Assembly (NCBI RefSeq): GCF_028728065.1
Contig: NZ_CP117812.1
Location: 248,001 to 312,000, forward strand
DNA: 64,000 nt
Reading direction: 5' to 3'
Origin: Lentisphaera profundi
GTDB taxonomy: Bacteria; Verrucomicrobiota; Lentisphaeria; Lentisphaerales; Lentisphaeraceae
The notes beneath the pieces are model-generated. The model made no database searches. It saw nothing but the letters and a program-made list of their open reading frames with translations, and was not told where the DNA came from. The position numbers and the translations under genes were made by a program. Below are positions 8,775 through 17,762 of this stretch, one piece after another; position 1 is the first letter of the stretch, and the number at the start of each line of letters is the position of its first letter.

Positions 8775-9152
8775 ATGTGTCCTTGTGGAAGTGGAAAAAA
8801 GTACCCCCAATGTTGTGCCCTTTATCATGGTGGGAGTTTTCCCGAAACAGCCGAGCAGCTCATGCGTTCGCGTTACTGTGCCTTTGTAAAACACGATGTG
8901 GAATATTTGTTGCGAACTCAGCACAAAGATTTAGCCAGTGCCAATGATCGTCAAGAAATTTTAGATACTTTCCAGGACTGTCAATGGCTTGAACTCAAAG
9001 TTCTTGACAGCAAGAAGGGTGCAAAAGGCGATATTGAGGGAAGCGTAGAATTCCTTGCGACTTACGCAAATGAAGGCCAAGTTTTTGAGCATCGAGAAAA
9101 TTCTCGTTTCAAAAAAGTTGGCCCTCAATGGTTTTATCATTCAATTGTTTAA
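8775..9152 (+). CDS. ychJ: YchJ/UPF0225-family SEC-C motif protein
   Basis: A 125-residue cytoplasmic protein. The N-terminus CPCGSGKKYPQCC is a SEC-C type zinc-binding motif. It is followed by LMRSRYCAFVKHDVEYLLRTQH, split here as LMRSRYCAFV and VEYLLRTQH, which is the YchJ signature of an NTF2-like fold. An in-frame GTG lies nine codons upstream, but ATG at 8775 places the zinc motif at the start as in the family. No operon partner: the next gene is on the other strand. The cellular function of the family is not established. Confidence 0.82.
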   Translation: MCPCGSGKKYPQCCALYHGGSFPETAEQLMRSRYCAFVKHDVEYLLRTQHKDLASANDRQEILDTFQDCQWLELKVLDSKKGAKGDIEGSVEFLATYANEGQVFEHRENSRFKKVGPQWFYHSIV

Positions 9153-9289
9153 AATTTGCTAGTTCAGTTTAGACTATTAGTCCTCCATGTAAAAGGCAAA
9201 GATAAACGGACTTAGTTTTTGAGGCAAGGCCGAGCTGGTGCTCTGCGTACCCAGCTTATTCATTTTTTGTTAGTGCATTAATATTTGTT

Positions 9290-9829
9290 CTATTTATCGT
9301 CTTCTAAACGCTCTTCTTTTTTGGCTTCACGTCTTGCTTGGCGTTCTTCTTTAGTGAGGTGGTCATGCTTGTCTTTTTTACTCTTAACTCCGATCACATC
9401 ACCAGCAGCGACCTCAGCTTTAGCTTCATGATCGTGAACAGCTTTGGCATTATTTTTTTCGAGGTGCGCACCCTTTTCATGATCGTGACCGGTCTTTTTG
9501 TTGTGATGTGCTAAGCCATGGCCTTTATCGTGTTCATGACCCGTTTTCTCTGCGTGCTTGGTCGTGTTATCACTCGATTTTTCTGTCGTCGTTTTCTCTT
9601 TCGTACTTTTTTCTTTTGTTGATTTCTCTTTCGTACTTTTTTCTTTTGTTGATTTCTCTTTCGTACTTTTTTCTTTTGTCGATTTTTGTTTGTTTCCAGA
9701 AGATTTAGCCGTTTTAGTGCTTTTTGAACTGCTTTTACCACCACTACTTTTTTTGCTACCGCCCTTTTTACCTGCCGTGATATTAAATGTAAGTCCGAAA
9801 ATCATGAGTAAGATTAGAAATTTTTTCAT
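9290..9829 (-). CDS. Secreted Lys/His-rich low-complexity protein with STKEK repeats
   Basis: A 179-residue product with a signal peptide (about 1-19, MKKFLILLMIFGLTFNITA) and a GGAG ribosome site. The mature chain is almost entirely low complexity: Lys/Ser-rich, then six STKEK pentapeptides, then a His-rich stretch with repeated H-D-H, H-E-H and GHDHEK words. It ends in a charged tail of KKEERLEDDK type. His-rich exported proteins often bind metal ions and Lys-rich ones bind polyanions; both are inferences here. The repeat is encoded by a 30-base DNA unit and so may vary in length between strains. No homologous family is recognised. Confidence 0.7.
   Translation of the reverse strand: MKKFLILLMIFGLTFNITAGKKGGSKKSSGGKSSSKSTKTAKSSGNKQKSTKEKSTKEKSTKEKSTKEKSTKEKSTKEKTTTEKSSDNTTKHAEKTGHEHDKGHGLAHHNKKTGHDHEKGAHLEKNNAKAVHDHEAKAEVAAGDVIGVKSKKDKHDHLTKEERQARREAKKEERLEDDK
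9601..9690 (-). repeat. Three 30-bp tandem repeats coding for STKEK units
   Basis: Units at 9601-9630, 9631-9660 and 9661-9690 differ only at the end of the third. Each codes for two STKEK pentapeptides in the overlapping secreted protein. Because 30 is a multiple of three, gain or loss of units keeps the frame. Confidence 0.9.
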
Positions 9830-10020
9830 TGTTGGCTCCGTTATTTAGTCAATCTTACAAACTAAATCGCTGCCGTGGAAGAGAATCTTTCACGAAAGAG
9901 AAAAAAAGATGATAATTGTTTAAGGTAAATACGATTAACAAGCTCCGCAATGGTAGGGGATTTAAGGGACAGTAAGGTGAGTTTCGTAAATCAAGGATAT
10001 GTCTGAATGTTAAAAATAAG

Positions 10021-10265
10021 CGCTGGAGCGAAGCTCCGAGTGTAGGGATTCTTAAGGGGTGTTGCCAGACAGGCGGGTAAAAATCATTGGTCCGTACAAC
10101 AGAACCTTAAGCGAGGTTTGGGGCGGAACCCCAGTATAAATACCTCCGGTGGCCGAGGAGCCCTCGGGGCCCTACTAAAAAAGTTAACCGCAGGTATAAA
10201 TACCCTTAAGTTTCCACTCATTAGAGGAGCCCTCGGTGCCATACTGAAAAATGTAGAAGAAGACT
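10021..10265. repeat. Dispersed palindromic intergenic repeats (copies C and D)
   Basis: The 9830-10367 spacer holds no gene but is rich in hairpins: GGAGCGAAGCTCC at about 10025-10037, GGGGCGGAACCCC at about 10120-10132, and CCGAGGAGCCCTCGG. Unit 10135-10183 matches 3147-3196. Unit 10195-10265 repeats its ends, including the tail CCATACTGAAAAATGTAGAA, with a different middle. Unit 10057-10083 is an inverted copy of 8692-8718. Confidence 0.65.
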
Positions 10266-10367
10266 GAAATCAATATAAACCCTAATACATTAATCGTCCC
10301 TAGGGCAGTACTCTTGATGTGTTGAGCGGGGCATGTAGTGTGAGAAAACTTTAAACTAGGCATATAT

Positions 10368-10823
10368 GTGAATCAGATCAGCATTGTTATCTTTATGTTC
10401 TTTGTCGGTAGCCTAATTGCCTTGCAGGGATCAGTGAATTCTGCTTTGGGAAAATTTTTAGAGCACCCCTTACACGCGGCTATTTTTTCATTTGGACTGG
10501 GACTCGTGGCCTTATTAATTGCGAGCCTCTGCCTGAAAACAGGCTTGCCGACGACAGCTAAAATTTTCTCTGCGCCAAAAGTGATTCTCATTGGAGGTTT
10601 ATTGGGGGCGGTATTTGTCACTTCAGTGATACTCTGTGTCCCGAAAGTGGGAGTGGCTAATGTAGTAATGGCCGCTTTATGTGGTCAGATCGTACTCTCG
10701 CTCATACTCGATCACTTTGGTGTTTTTGGCGCCGCTGCACGACCGATCGACTTGAAACGCTTAGCCGGAGCCCTTTTTGTGATAATAGGGGTGATCTTAG
10801 TTTCACTCCCTAGAACTCGGTGA
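10368..10823 (+). CDS. Small DMT-superfamily transporter (DUF606/YdcZ family)
   Basis: A 151-residue protein with about five hydrophobic helices covering most of the chain. The start IVIFMFFVGSLIALQGSVNS and the middle VGVANVVMAALCGQIVLSLI match the pattern of DUF606 (YdcZ) proteins, half-size members of the drug/metabolite transporter superfamily that probably act as dimers. The GTG at 10368 is used, with AGG about eight bases upstream; an ATG nine codons in is the alternative. It is a single gene with no partner. The substrate is unknown. Confidence 0.78.
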   Translation: MNQISIVIFMFFVGSLIALQGSVNSALGKFLEHPLHAAIFSFGLGLVALLIASLCLKTGLPTTAKIFSAPKVILIGGLLGAVFVTSVILCVPKVGVANVVMAALCGQIVLSLILDHFGVFGAAARPIDLKRLAGALFVIIGVILVSLPRTR

Positions 10824-10866
10824 TTTTCAAAATTTGAGATGAGTAATAGAGAGTAAATCTTAGCCA

Positions 10867-12460
10867 GATGCACTCCGACAGATCATTCTCAAGTGCTATT
10901 AAAAAATAGCTTAAAGTTATAATTTCCAATAAAAAATCCCACTTAATCGCCTATATTGTAGTAGCTTACACCGACAATAACAGCAAGTGGGACTTTCAAT
11001 GTACGATACTCTTTTTCCCGAATATTTCATCGAGGAATTACGGCAAACTATAGGAATTTTATGCGGACCATTGAAGATTGCGGGGCAAATCATACTTCGT
11101 CCTGAATTTCAAGAGATCAAAAAGGCAATTGAAGATGATCAACTTCAGTTGAGTAAAGATAGAGCCGCCACTAGAAACCGCGAGTTTAAAAACAGCTCTA
11201 CCCAAAAACACCCCCCAGCTGAATTGGTGGTGGCGTTGTTCATAGCCCGTCACTTTTATGATAATTGTTACGGTGAACGAGGCTATAGTATGCTATGTGA
11301 GAATAGTTCCTTGCAGCAGTTTATTGGGCGCTTGGGCATAGGAAGCTTCCCTTCACGCAATACGATTCATGAACAAGTCTCTGCTCTTTCTGAGAAGACC
11401 CTTAATCTTTTTCATCAAGCTATTTTGAACTGCGTTAAGGAGTGTGGCCTGGATGATTTTTCAGCAGTGATTATTGATTCTACAGCCATTAAGGCCGATT
11501 CAGCGTGGCCTGTCGATAGTCAATTACTAAAGAACCTTAGTTGTAAAATGATGAAAAATATCAGTGACGTTCATGATCAGCTTCCCTGTGTTGAGCGCAG
11601 AAAGATCCCTCTCAAACGCCTGCAAAATTACTGTGATTATATGAGTAAACTGGATTTCGAGATCTCTATGCTTAAAGGAAAAAAAGGAGCAAGAAAAATG
11701 AGGCAAAAGTTTTATACGCAAGAACTTTTACCGAGGTGCCGAAAATTTATTATTCGCCTGGAGAAGACTCTTCCTCAAATTAAACAACACTGTGAAAGTG
11801 CCAAAGTTCTGATGATTGACGAATGTCTATCTCGCTTCATAGATAAAGTTTTGATGGTTGAACATCGCTTCAACATGGCTCCTAAGGACTACGATACGAA
11901 GACGGCACGGAAAATTTACAGCATGAGTGATAATGATGCAGCATTTATTAAAAAGGGTGGTCGAGAAACCGTATTTGGCTACCGACCAAATTTCGCCTTT
12001 AGTGCCAATGGTTTTCTGACATCATTCACCCTAGAATCTGGAAATACTAGTGACAGCAAGGCCTTCAGTAATTGCCTTGATGAAAATAAAAAGATGACGG
12101 GCGAGACCGCAATGATGATCAGTGTGGATGACGGATATAGCTCTGCCGCCAATTTAGATGATGCCATCGAAAAAGGGGCGACATTAGTCAGTGTTAGTGG
12201 CTCAAAGGGAAAGAAGCTCTTAGGAGAAGATATTTATGAGAGTGAAAACTACCAACTTGCGAGAAATATCCGATCAATTTCCGAAGCAGGTATTTCAAAG
12301 CTGAAGAACTATCACAACCTTGAGCGATTTACCGTTTGTGGCTTAAAGAGGGTTCGTCAAGAAACTCTCATAAGCGCCATAGGATTCAACTTGGAAAGGA
12401 TCTGCCAGTTATTATGTCAAATAGAGATTGAGGTCGCCGCATAGAATGTCGGAGTGCATC
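10867..12460 (+). mobile_element. Insertion sequence, intact copy (1594 bp)
   Basis: Bounded by perfect 14-bp terminal inverted repeats, GATGCACTCCGACA on the left and its complement on the right. It is flanked by 6-bp target duplications TAGCCA at 10861-10866 and 12461-12466. It carries one transposase gene. A second copy, shorter by one base, lies inverted at 27812-29404 with its own 6-bp duplication, which confirms the boundaries. Confidence 0.93.
10999..12444 (+). CDS. DDE transposase of the 1.6-kb IS
   Basis: A 481-residue transposase from ATG 10999 (an in-frame GTG lies four codons earlier). The N-terminal part (about 1-140) resembles the helical domain of IS1182/IS5-type enzymes (ERGYSMLCENSSLQQFIG). 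The first catalytic Asp is likely in VIIDSTAIKAD, followed by a long helical insertion rich in Lys/Arg. The segment SMSDNDAAFIKKGGRETVFGYRPN and the acidic VSVDDGYSS follow. The C-terminal ERFTVCGLKRVRQETLISA probably contains the last catalytic region. The IS family (IS1182-like or an unclassified group) cannot be settled by eye. This copy has no internal stop and may be active. Confidence 0.85.
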   Translation: MYDTLFPEYFIEELRQTIGILCGPLKIAGQIILRPEFQEIKKAIEDDQLQLSKDRAATRNREFKNSSTQKHPPAELVVALFIARHFYDNCYGERGYSMLCENSSLQQFIGRLGIGSFPSRNTIHEQVSALSEKTLNLFHQAILNCVKECGLDDFSAVIIDSTAIKADSAWPVDSQLLKNLSCKMMKNISDVHDQLPCVERRKIPLKRLQNYCDYMSKLDFEISMLKGKKGARKMRQKFYTQELLPRCRKFIIRLEKTLPQIKQHCESAKVLMIDECLSRFIDKVLMVEHRFNMAPKDYDTKTARKIYSMSDNDAAFIKKGGRETVFGYRPNFAFSANGFLTSFTLESGNTSDSKAFSNCLDENKKMTGETAMMISVDDGYSSAANLDDAIEKGATLVSVSGSKGKKLLGEDIYESENYQLARNIRSISEAGISKLKNYHNLERFTVCGLKRVRQETLISAIGFNLERICQLLCQIEIEVAA

Positions 12461-12469
12461 TAGCCAGTA

Positions 12470-14083
12470 CTATTCATTGATGAGTTCAAAATCACTCGGA
12501 GACCATGTTTTATCAAACCATGCTTGAAGTGGGCCATAGAGGCGCAACATAGCAAACCATGCTTTGCCTGGAGTCGTTTGAGTCCAGTTGTCTAATGGTT
12601 TGCCTTGAGGTGCCTTAGGTCCAAAATAAAGAGTGACCGAACCATCTTTATTATAGACGAGCTGATCACGCTTATTATTTTTACTTGGGTAAGCAGAACC
12701 GCCCGGGACTTGTAATTCTGATCGTGTTTGAGGGTCATAAGCCACCATCGACCAAAAATCTTTGGCAGGTGCATTAGCTGGTAAAGTGACTTGATAAGTT
12801 TTTTCTCCGTAGAGGATGTCGCCATTTTTGTCACCAGTGGTCAATGCATAATTTGAACCGACACCAGGGATTTGCAGTGCCATTGCAGGTGTATTCACTG
12901 TAGCAAGATAGAAAAATAATGTACGTGCATCCATATTTCGACCACCTAAGCCCTTGTCTTTAAGCCACTGGTAATCACGACCTACAAAACCTGTGTACCA
13001 TTGTTTCCCTTTAAAGAGGTATGCATTTTTATCGTTAGATTTAAAGGCAATACTCCGTGCAGTCGCATTGCCCACCGCCACGGCGTCGGTTAAAATAGCT
13101 TTAAGGCGTGCATCAGGTTTAAATGCTTTGCCTTTTTGAATGCCAATTGCAGATGCTTGACCACGCAATTCAGGATCAATAAAAGAAAGAGGTTCTTTTT
13201 GTAGTACGTGCCAGAGTTCTTCGTAAAACGCATAGTCATTGGCATGTACTGTATTAAAATATTTTCCTGAACCATTAACAAACTTCATGGGTTTTGGTTT
13301 TGATGATTGTGCCAAGGGATAGATTTTCAGTCCTGTGCGCCACATGTTTGAAGCATGATCAGGTTTACCATCTTTCAAGAATCCACGAAGGATGAGCCAG
13401 TTATTATAACTTCTTGATTGAGCGATCCAAACTTTCTGATCTCGCCCTGCAATCTTCACGGTTGTACGGGTGTCTTTCGCGCGGTCCTGCATGCCATTGA
13501 GGGTTGGTTTTAGTTTGCCTTTGTAATCAGGAGGTAAAATTACATAGGCACCACCTTTTTTCGCATCTGGCCCTGGTGCACCCATATCAACTACAAATCG
13601 GAAAAAGGCATCATTTACTGTACCCGGGCCCGCTCCTGGTGGGATCTCCACTACGGTAACTCCATCTTTTTCTAGATCTAGCATTGCAAGGGCGTAAACA
13701 GTGTCGGTATTACCGGTTAAAAAGAGTGGTTTTGAATCCATGAGATCGTCAAAAATTAAAACCTCGTTTGAATTGTCTAATCCAAGAGATTTCATACCCA
13801 AGCGAATGCCTTCTACTGAGGTGGCGGGGATAAAGTTTAAAAAGACGTCAATACCACGGATAAAGTCTAAATTATCGTAAACTTTACTCAAAGTTTCTTT
13901 GGTGGGAATACCATCGTAAAACTCGAGTTGACCAATTCTGGTTTCGACAAGATTTGGAGTCATGATTTGCTCAGGAATCTCCGTGGTGTATTTATCGCTA
14001 GAATATAGGCTTTCAGTTTGAGTGCAACTTGCAAGACTGAGCAGACTTAAGGTTAGAAGGAATCGTTTTGTCAATGTTTTCAT
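12470..14083 (-). CDS. DUF1254/DUF1214 lipoprotein
   Basis: A 537-residue product with a lipoprotein signal peptide ending LASC (Cys about 20). It has an N-terminal DUF1254 region (VYDNLDFIRGIDVFLNFIP, GNTDTVYALAMLDLEKDG) and a C-terminal DUF1214 region (DGSVTLYFGPKAPQGKP, WFAMLRLYGPLQAWFDKTW). Family members are common in marine and environmental bacteria and have no agreed biochemical role. The stop codon lies only nine bases from the right end of the IS, so any downstream partner or terminator has been cut off by the insertion. A fragment of a second copy of this family survives at 29817-29905. Confidence 0.85.
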   Translation of the reverse strand: MKTLTKRFLLTLSLLSLASCTQTESLYSSDKYTTEIPEQIMTPNLVETRIGQLEFYDGIPTKETLSKVYDNLDFIRGIDVFLNFIPATSVEGIRLGMKSLGLDNSNEVLIFDDLMDSKPLFLTGNTDTVYALAMLDLEKDGVTVVEIPPGAGPGTVNDAFFRFVVDMGAPGPDAKKGGAYVILPPDYKGKLKPTLNGMQDRAKDTRTTVKIAGRDQKVWIAQSRSYNNWLILRGFLKDGKPDHASNMWRTGLKIYPLAQSSKPKPMKFVNGSGKYFNTVHANDYAFYEELWHVLQKEPLSFIDPELRGQASAIGIQKGKAFKPDARLKAILTDAVAVGNATARSIAFKSNDKNAYLFKGKQWYTGFVGRDYQWLKDKGLGGRNMDARTLFFYLATVNTPAMALQIPGVGSNYALTTGDKNGDILYGEKTYQVTLPANAPAKDFWSMVAYDPQTRSELQVPGGSAYPSKNNKRDQLVYNKDGSVTLYFGPKAPQGKPLDNWTQTTPGKAWFAMLRLYGPLQAWFDKTWSPSDFELINE

Positions 14084-14112
14084 ATTTTTATTCTCGTTAG
14101 TATTTTGATATA

Positions 14113-15138
14113 TTAATATATTGGCCGAGCAATAAAGAGCAAATCTTTGCCACAGGTTTTTGTTTCTAGGAATTCGAGATCAATAGCTTCGTTGAGTGAG
14201 AGAGGATTGAGACCACTAACCGAGGTGCGACTTGCTTCGCCACCGAGGATTTTTGGGGCGACGAAAAACTGAATTTCATCGACGATTTGAGCTTTGAGTG
14301 CGGAAGAAGCGAGCCATCCACCGCCCTCAAGAAGTAGGGAAGAAACTTCATTAGTCCCTAATTGTGTTAGGAAATCTTGCCATTCACTTTTGTTTTGAGC
14401 ATGACAAAAAGTGGCACCGCCTGCTTGTGTAAAAGCTTTGTAGTCACCAGTGAATTCTTTGCGACTCCAAATGAAGCGTTGGGGATGACGGGGATGATCA
14501 ATTTCGCGAACATTGAGTGAGGGATTATCTTGGCGAAGGGTTTCGCCTCCCACCATGATGGCATCGCAACCCTGACGCAATTGTTGAACTTGGTGTCGAG
14601 CTTCGGGGCCCGTGATCCATTGTGACTGACCACTTTCAGTAGCAATTTTACCATCGAGAGTTTGGGCCATCTTTAAAATGACATAGGGCTTGTTGTCATT
14701 GATCCATTTAAAAAAGAAGCGATTGATCCATAGGCATTTTTCTTCGAGAATGGGGCCTTCTACTTGGACGCCTGCTTGCAAGAGATAATTAAAACCACGG
14801 CCAGCGTGTTCGGGGTTGGTATCGGTACAACCATAAATCACTTTGGAGATACCGGATTCAATAATCCATTCAGTACAGGGTTCAGTACGACCATAAGTAC
14901 AGCAAGGCTCTAAAGTAACGTAGATAGTAGCACCGACTAAGTCATCCGCTTTGCCAGCCTCGCGGGCATTGGTGATCGCATCTTTTTCGGCATGGTGAGT
15001 GCCGGCTTTTTTATGCCAGCCATCGGCAATGACTTGATCATCTTTAACGATTACCGCACCAACGTGTGGATTGGGAGAAGTGTGTCCCCAAGCTTTAAGG
15101 GCGTTATCAATAGCGCGTTGCATCCACTTTTCGTGCAT
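14113..15138 (-). CDS. ribD: Bifunctional riboflavin deaminase/reductase RibD
   Basis: A 341-residue enzyme. The N-terminal deaminase (about 1-145) has the zinc-site motif HAEKDAI and PCCTYGRTEPC, which deaminates the pyrimidine intermediate of riboflavin synthesis. The C-terminal reductase (about 146-341) has LKMAQTLDGKIA, the nucleotide-contact segment GGETLRQDNP and LLLEGGG. Both halves look complete. It stands alone without ribE, ribBA or ribH. I found no FMN riboswitch in the short upstream spacer (15139-15225), which it shares with the divergent cysteine desulfurase gene. Confidence 0.92.
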   Translation of the reverse strand: MHEKWMQRAIDNALKAWGHTSPNPHVGAVIVKDDQVIADGWHKKAGTHHAEKDAITNAREAGKADDLVGATIYVTLEPCCTYGRTEPCTEWIIESGISKVIYGCTDTNPEHAGRGFNYLLQAGVQVEGPILEEKCLWINRFFFKWINDNKPYVILKMAQTLDGKIATESGQSQWITGPEARHQVQQLRQGCDAIMVGGETLRQDNPSLNVREIDHPRHPQRFIWSRKEFTGDYKAFTQAGGATFCHAQNKSEWQDFLTQLGTNEVSSLLLEGGGWLASSALKAQIVDEIQFFVAPKILGGEASRTSVSGLNPLSLNEAIDLEFLETKTCGKDLLFIARPIY

Positions 15139-15225
15139 GGTAAATCCTTTATGATTTGATTTTTGCCTTGCGTGGCAATGAACTAGACATAAGTTAAAGG
15201 GATTTTAAAACTTAGAAAGCGGAAA

Positions 15226-16344
15226 ATGATGATTTACCTCGATAACAATGCGACGAGTCCTTTGGATCCTAGGGTTAGAGAACGAATGAAACCTTTTTTC
15301 GAAGAAGAGTTTGGAAATGCGGCGAGTAATCATGCTTATGGCTGGAAGGCCAAAGATGCAATTACTTGGGCGCGCGGCAAAGTCTCGTCATTGCTCAATG
15401 TAAAAATTGATGAGATAACTTTTACTTCTGGCGCCACCGAGAGTAATCACATGGTGATTCAAGGTGTGGTGCTGCATTGCCTTTTTCGTGGTGAAATTGA
15501 TCAATGCCATATCATTACCTCGAACGTGGAGCACAAATGTGTGCTTGAAGCCTTTGAGCGAGCGCGTCAGCTGGGGGCGCAGATTACAATTTTAGAAGCG
15601 AATACTGAGGGCGGTATAAATGTGGCTCAGTTAGAGCAAGCTTTACGACCTGAGACACGCTTAGTGAGTCTTATGTATGCGAACAATGAGTTAGGAACGA
15701 TCAATCCCATTGCAGGACTCTCTCGCCTCTGTCGTGAAAATTCAGTTTTATTTCATTGTGACGCAGCTCAAGCGGTGGGAAAAATGGATTTAGACTTAGA
15801 GTTCGTGGATTATCTATCGCTTTCTGCACACAAGTTTTATGGCCCTAAGGGTGCTGGAGCTTTGTACTGCTGTACTCGAGCCAAAGTAAAATTAGAAACG
15901 CTGATGCCCGGTGGTGGCCAAGAAAATGGCTTGCGCTCCGGTACGGTGAATGTTGCTGCCGTTGTCGGTTTAGGCGCGGCTGCGGAGATCGCAAAGAATA
16001 AAAGTCATCGCAAGGAAATTGCGGAACTCACCGAGAAGCTACTTTGCGGAATTCGCAAAGCCTGTCCTCAAGTTCAGCTTAATGGAGCGAAAGAGAATCG
16101 CCTCTTGGGTCATTTGAGTCTAACTTTCCCCAATATAGATCCCGATGATTTAGAGATGGAATTAGATGAGATTGCCTACTCCAATAGTTCAGCATGCAGT
16201 GCGGGACAAAATAAAGGGAGTTATGTCTTGCGAGCTATTGGCCTCAGTGAGAAAATGGCTTTGCGTAGCTTGCGCTTAGGCGTGGGACGCTTTAGCACAG
16301 AAAAAGAAATTGAGAGTGCTATCCGCCTTTTTGAGAATTTATAA
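15226..16344 (+). CDS. Cysteine desulfurase, NifS/IscS family
   Basis: A 372-residue PLP enzyme that removes sulfur from cysteine as a protein-bound persulfide for Fe-S clusters or thio-modification. Family features seen: YLDNNATSPLD at the N-terminus, FTSGATESNH, the PLP-lysine motif SAHKFYGPKGAGAL, and the persulfide Cys in SNSSACSAG near residue 320. Two ATG codons stand together at 15226 and 15229. No scaffold (iscU/nifU) or regulator is adjacent, so whether it serves Fe-S assembly or tRNA thiolation is open. It is transcribed divergently from ribD. Confidence 0.88.
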   Translation: MMIYLDNNATSPLDPRVRERMKPFFEEEFGNAASNHAYGWKAKDAITWARGKVSSLLNVKIDEITFTSGATESNHMVIQGVVLHCLFRGEIDQCHIITSNVEHKCVLEAFERARQLGAQITILEANTEGGINVAQLEQALRPETRLVSLMYANNELGTINPIAGLSRLCRENSVLFHCDAAQAVGKMDLDLEFVDYLSLSAHKFYGPKGAGALYCCTRAKVKLETLMPGGGQENGLRSGTVNVAAVVGLGAAAEIAKNKSHRKEIAELTEKLLCGIRKACPQVQLNGAKENRLLGHLSLTFPNIDPDDLEMELDEIAYSNSSACSAGQNKGSYVLRAIGLSEKMALRSLRLGVGRFSTEKEIESAIRLFENL

Positions 16345-16347
16345 TTC

Positions 16348-17226
16348 TCAGCGAAAATTCTTTTCTAAAAAATCTAAGATAACTTGATTGGCTTCTGGAC
16401 TCATAAAGAGTTTTCCTCCGTGGCCAGCATTTTTGACAATGAAAAGCTGACTGGGTGCACCTGCTTGTTTTTGTTTTTCGTGTAGGCGAAGGCTTTGTTC
16501 GATGGGGACAGCTGGATCTTTATCGCCATGCATAATGAGAAAAGGAGGATCATCTTTGGATACATTCCAAAATGCGGAAGCCTCTTTTGCAAGATGAGGG
16601 ACATCGCGAACTGTCTGGCCTAAAAGCTTAGCACCATTGCTCTGAGAAACTTTTTCAAGGCTCCGTTTTTCGCTGACGACGTTGGGTGGCATCGTTAATA
16701 AATCGGTGGGCCCATACCAATCGATGACCGCTTGGACACGACTGGAGACTGATTCTTTTGTGGGCGTAAATTGAGTACCTAAGAGGGCGGCAAGATGACC
16801 GCCAGCAGAATCACCCCAAGCAATGATTTGATTGGGATTAAGATTGTATTTGAGGGCATTTTTTCTTAAAAAGCGTACAGCACTGCGGCAATCATCAATT
16901 TGTGCGGGCCATTGATGATCGGGGATGAGGCGGTAATTAATACTTGCAATAGCATAGCCGTGCTCAATTAACCAAAGTCCTTTGAGGCGATCTTTGCTGC
17001 CGTTTTTCCAGCCACCACCATGAATCCACATAATAACTGGGACGGGAGAGTTAAATTTCTTTGGTAAGTAGAGATCGAGGGATTGTCGTGGGTTATTCTC
17101 AGTGCCATAGGCGAGATTCGTGAGCTTATGAATATGGTTTGGGACGGGGGGAGTCTTTTTGTTTTGAGCAGGGCTTACTAAAGGCAGGAAGACTGAAAGA
17201 AAGAAAATGAGAAAGAGACGAGTCAT
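16348..17226 (-). CDS. Secreted alpha/beta-hydrolase (esterase, BD-FAE/HSL-like)
   Basis: A 292-residue hydrolase with a signal peptide (MTRLFLIFFLSVFLPLVSPA). ATG 17226 is chosen over the one five codons earlier because GGAG lies nine bases before it. The oxyanion motif is WIHGGGW, the nucleophile Ser is in WGDSAGGH, the acid is in MHGDKDPAVP and the His in NAGHGG. This is the layout of HSL/BD-FAE esterases, often found in planctomycete and Lentisphaera polysaccharide-degradation regions as acetyl esterases. The stop lies three bases past the convergent cysteine desulfurase stop. Substrate unknown; sugar deacetylation is a reasonable guess. Confidence 0.82.
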   Translation of the reverse strand: MTRLFLIFFLSVFLPLVSPAQNKKTPPVPNHIHKLTNLAYGTENNPRQSLDLYLPKKFNSPVPVIMWIHGGGWKNGSKDRLKGLWLIEHGYAIASINYRLIPDHQWPAQIDDCRSAVRFLRKNALKYNLNPNQIIAWGDSAGGHLAALLGTQFTPTKESVSSRVQAVIDWYGPTDLLTMPPNVVSEKRSLEKVSQSNGAKLLGQTVRDVPHLAKEASAFWNVSKDDPPFLIMHGDKDPAVPIEQSLRLHEKQKQAGAPSQLFIVKNAGHGGKLFMSPEANQVILDFLEKNFR

Positions 17227-17338
17227 ATTAAAGGGCTCCATTTTTCTTGCTATACGTAAGTGAAGAGAAAAATCTTACAGGCAAAATTAAGTTTTGCCTT
17301 CAATAGATGCTCAAAGATGTCCCAGTCATACCGATTAA

Positions 17339-17666
17339 GACGAGAAAAAGCAATATCAATTCTCGTATGGATTCTCTGGAGCTTACGATGGTAAGCGCAT
17401 GTCAGCTTTCTCTGTTTCAGCATCCGATCTAGGGGCGGTCTTAGATATTGGCGAGACGACTCATGTAGCTCGGAGAGCAGGGCAGGTTAATGCAAGGCAT
17501 AGAGTTAACTTGGCTTATATGGATGGCCATGCAAAAAGTACGAATTGGATGGTTTTTTCTCCCATAGATTGTTCTTGGTTTTAACGAAAAGGGGAATGGG
17601 GTAAAAACGGGTGGTAATACGGGGACAACAGCTTGGCATAGCGTAGGAGATCCAGTCGTCCCTTAA
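17339..17666 (+). pseudogene. Remnant of a pseudopilin-like (prepilin) gene
   Basis: The 17227-17762 spacer holds the C-terminal half of a pseudopilin-like protein without its N-terminus. From 17339 the frame reads YGFSGAYDGKRMSAF, then ARHRVNLAYMDGHAKS, the typical C-terminal 'R-H ... DGHA/V' motif of these proteins, and stops at 17582-17584. A plausible tail, TGGNTGTTAWHSVGDPVVP and stop at 17664-17666, continues in the next frame, so there is also a frameshift. No start codon, ribosome site or class III leader remains. Confidence 0.6.
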
Positions 17667-17762
17667 AGGTAGTTTTAATAAGTTTGTTAATTGCGACTTA
17701 TTCAGATTATCAGTAAAAATTTCTAGAGGATTTGGCGTAAATCGTGTACTTAGCGCCCAGGC

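Noticed and set aside
9601-9690. Regular 30-bp repeats resembling a small CRISPR array
   Set aside because: The units are contiguous without variable spacers and lie in frame inside a coding sequence for STKEK repeats.
15139-15225. FMN riboswitch in front of ribD
   Set aside because: The spacer is under 90 bases and lacks the conserved FMN-aptamer blocks.
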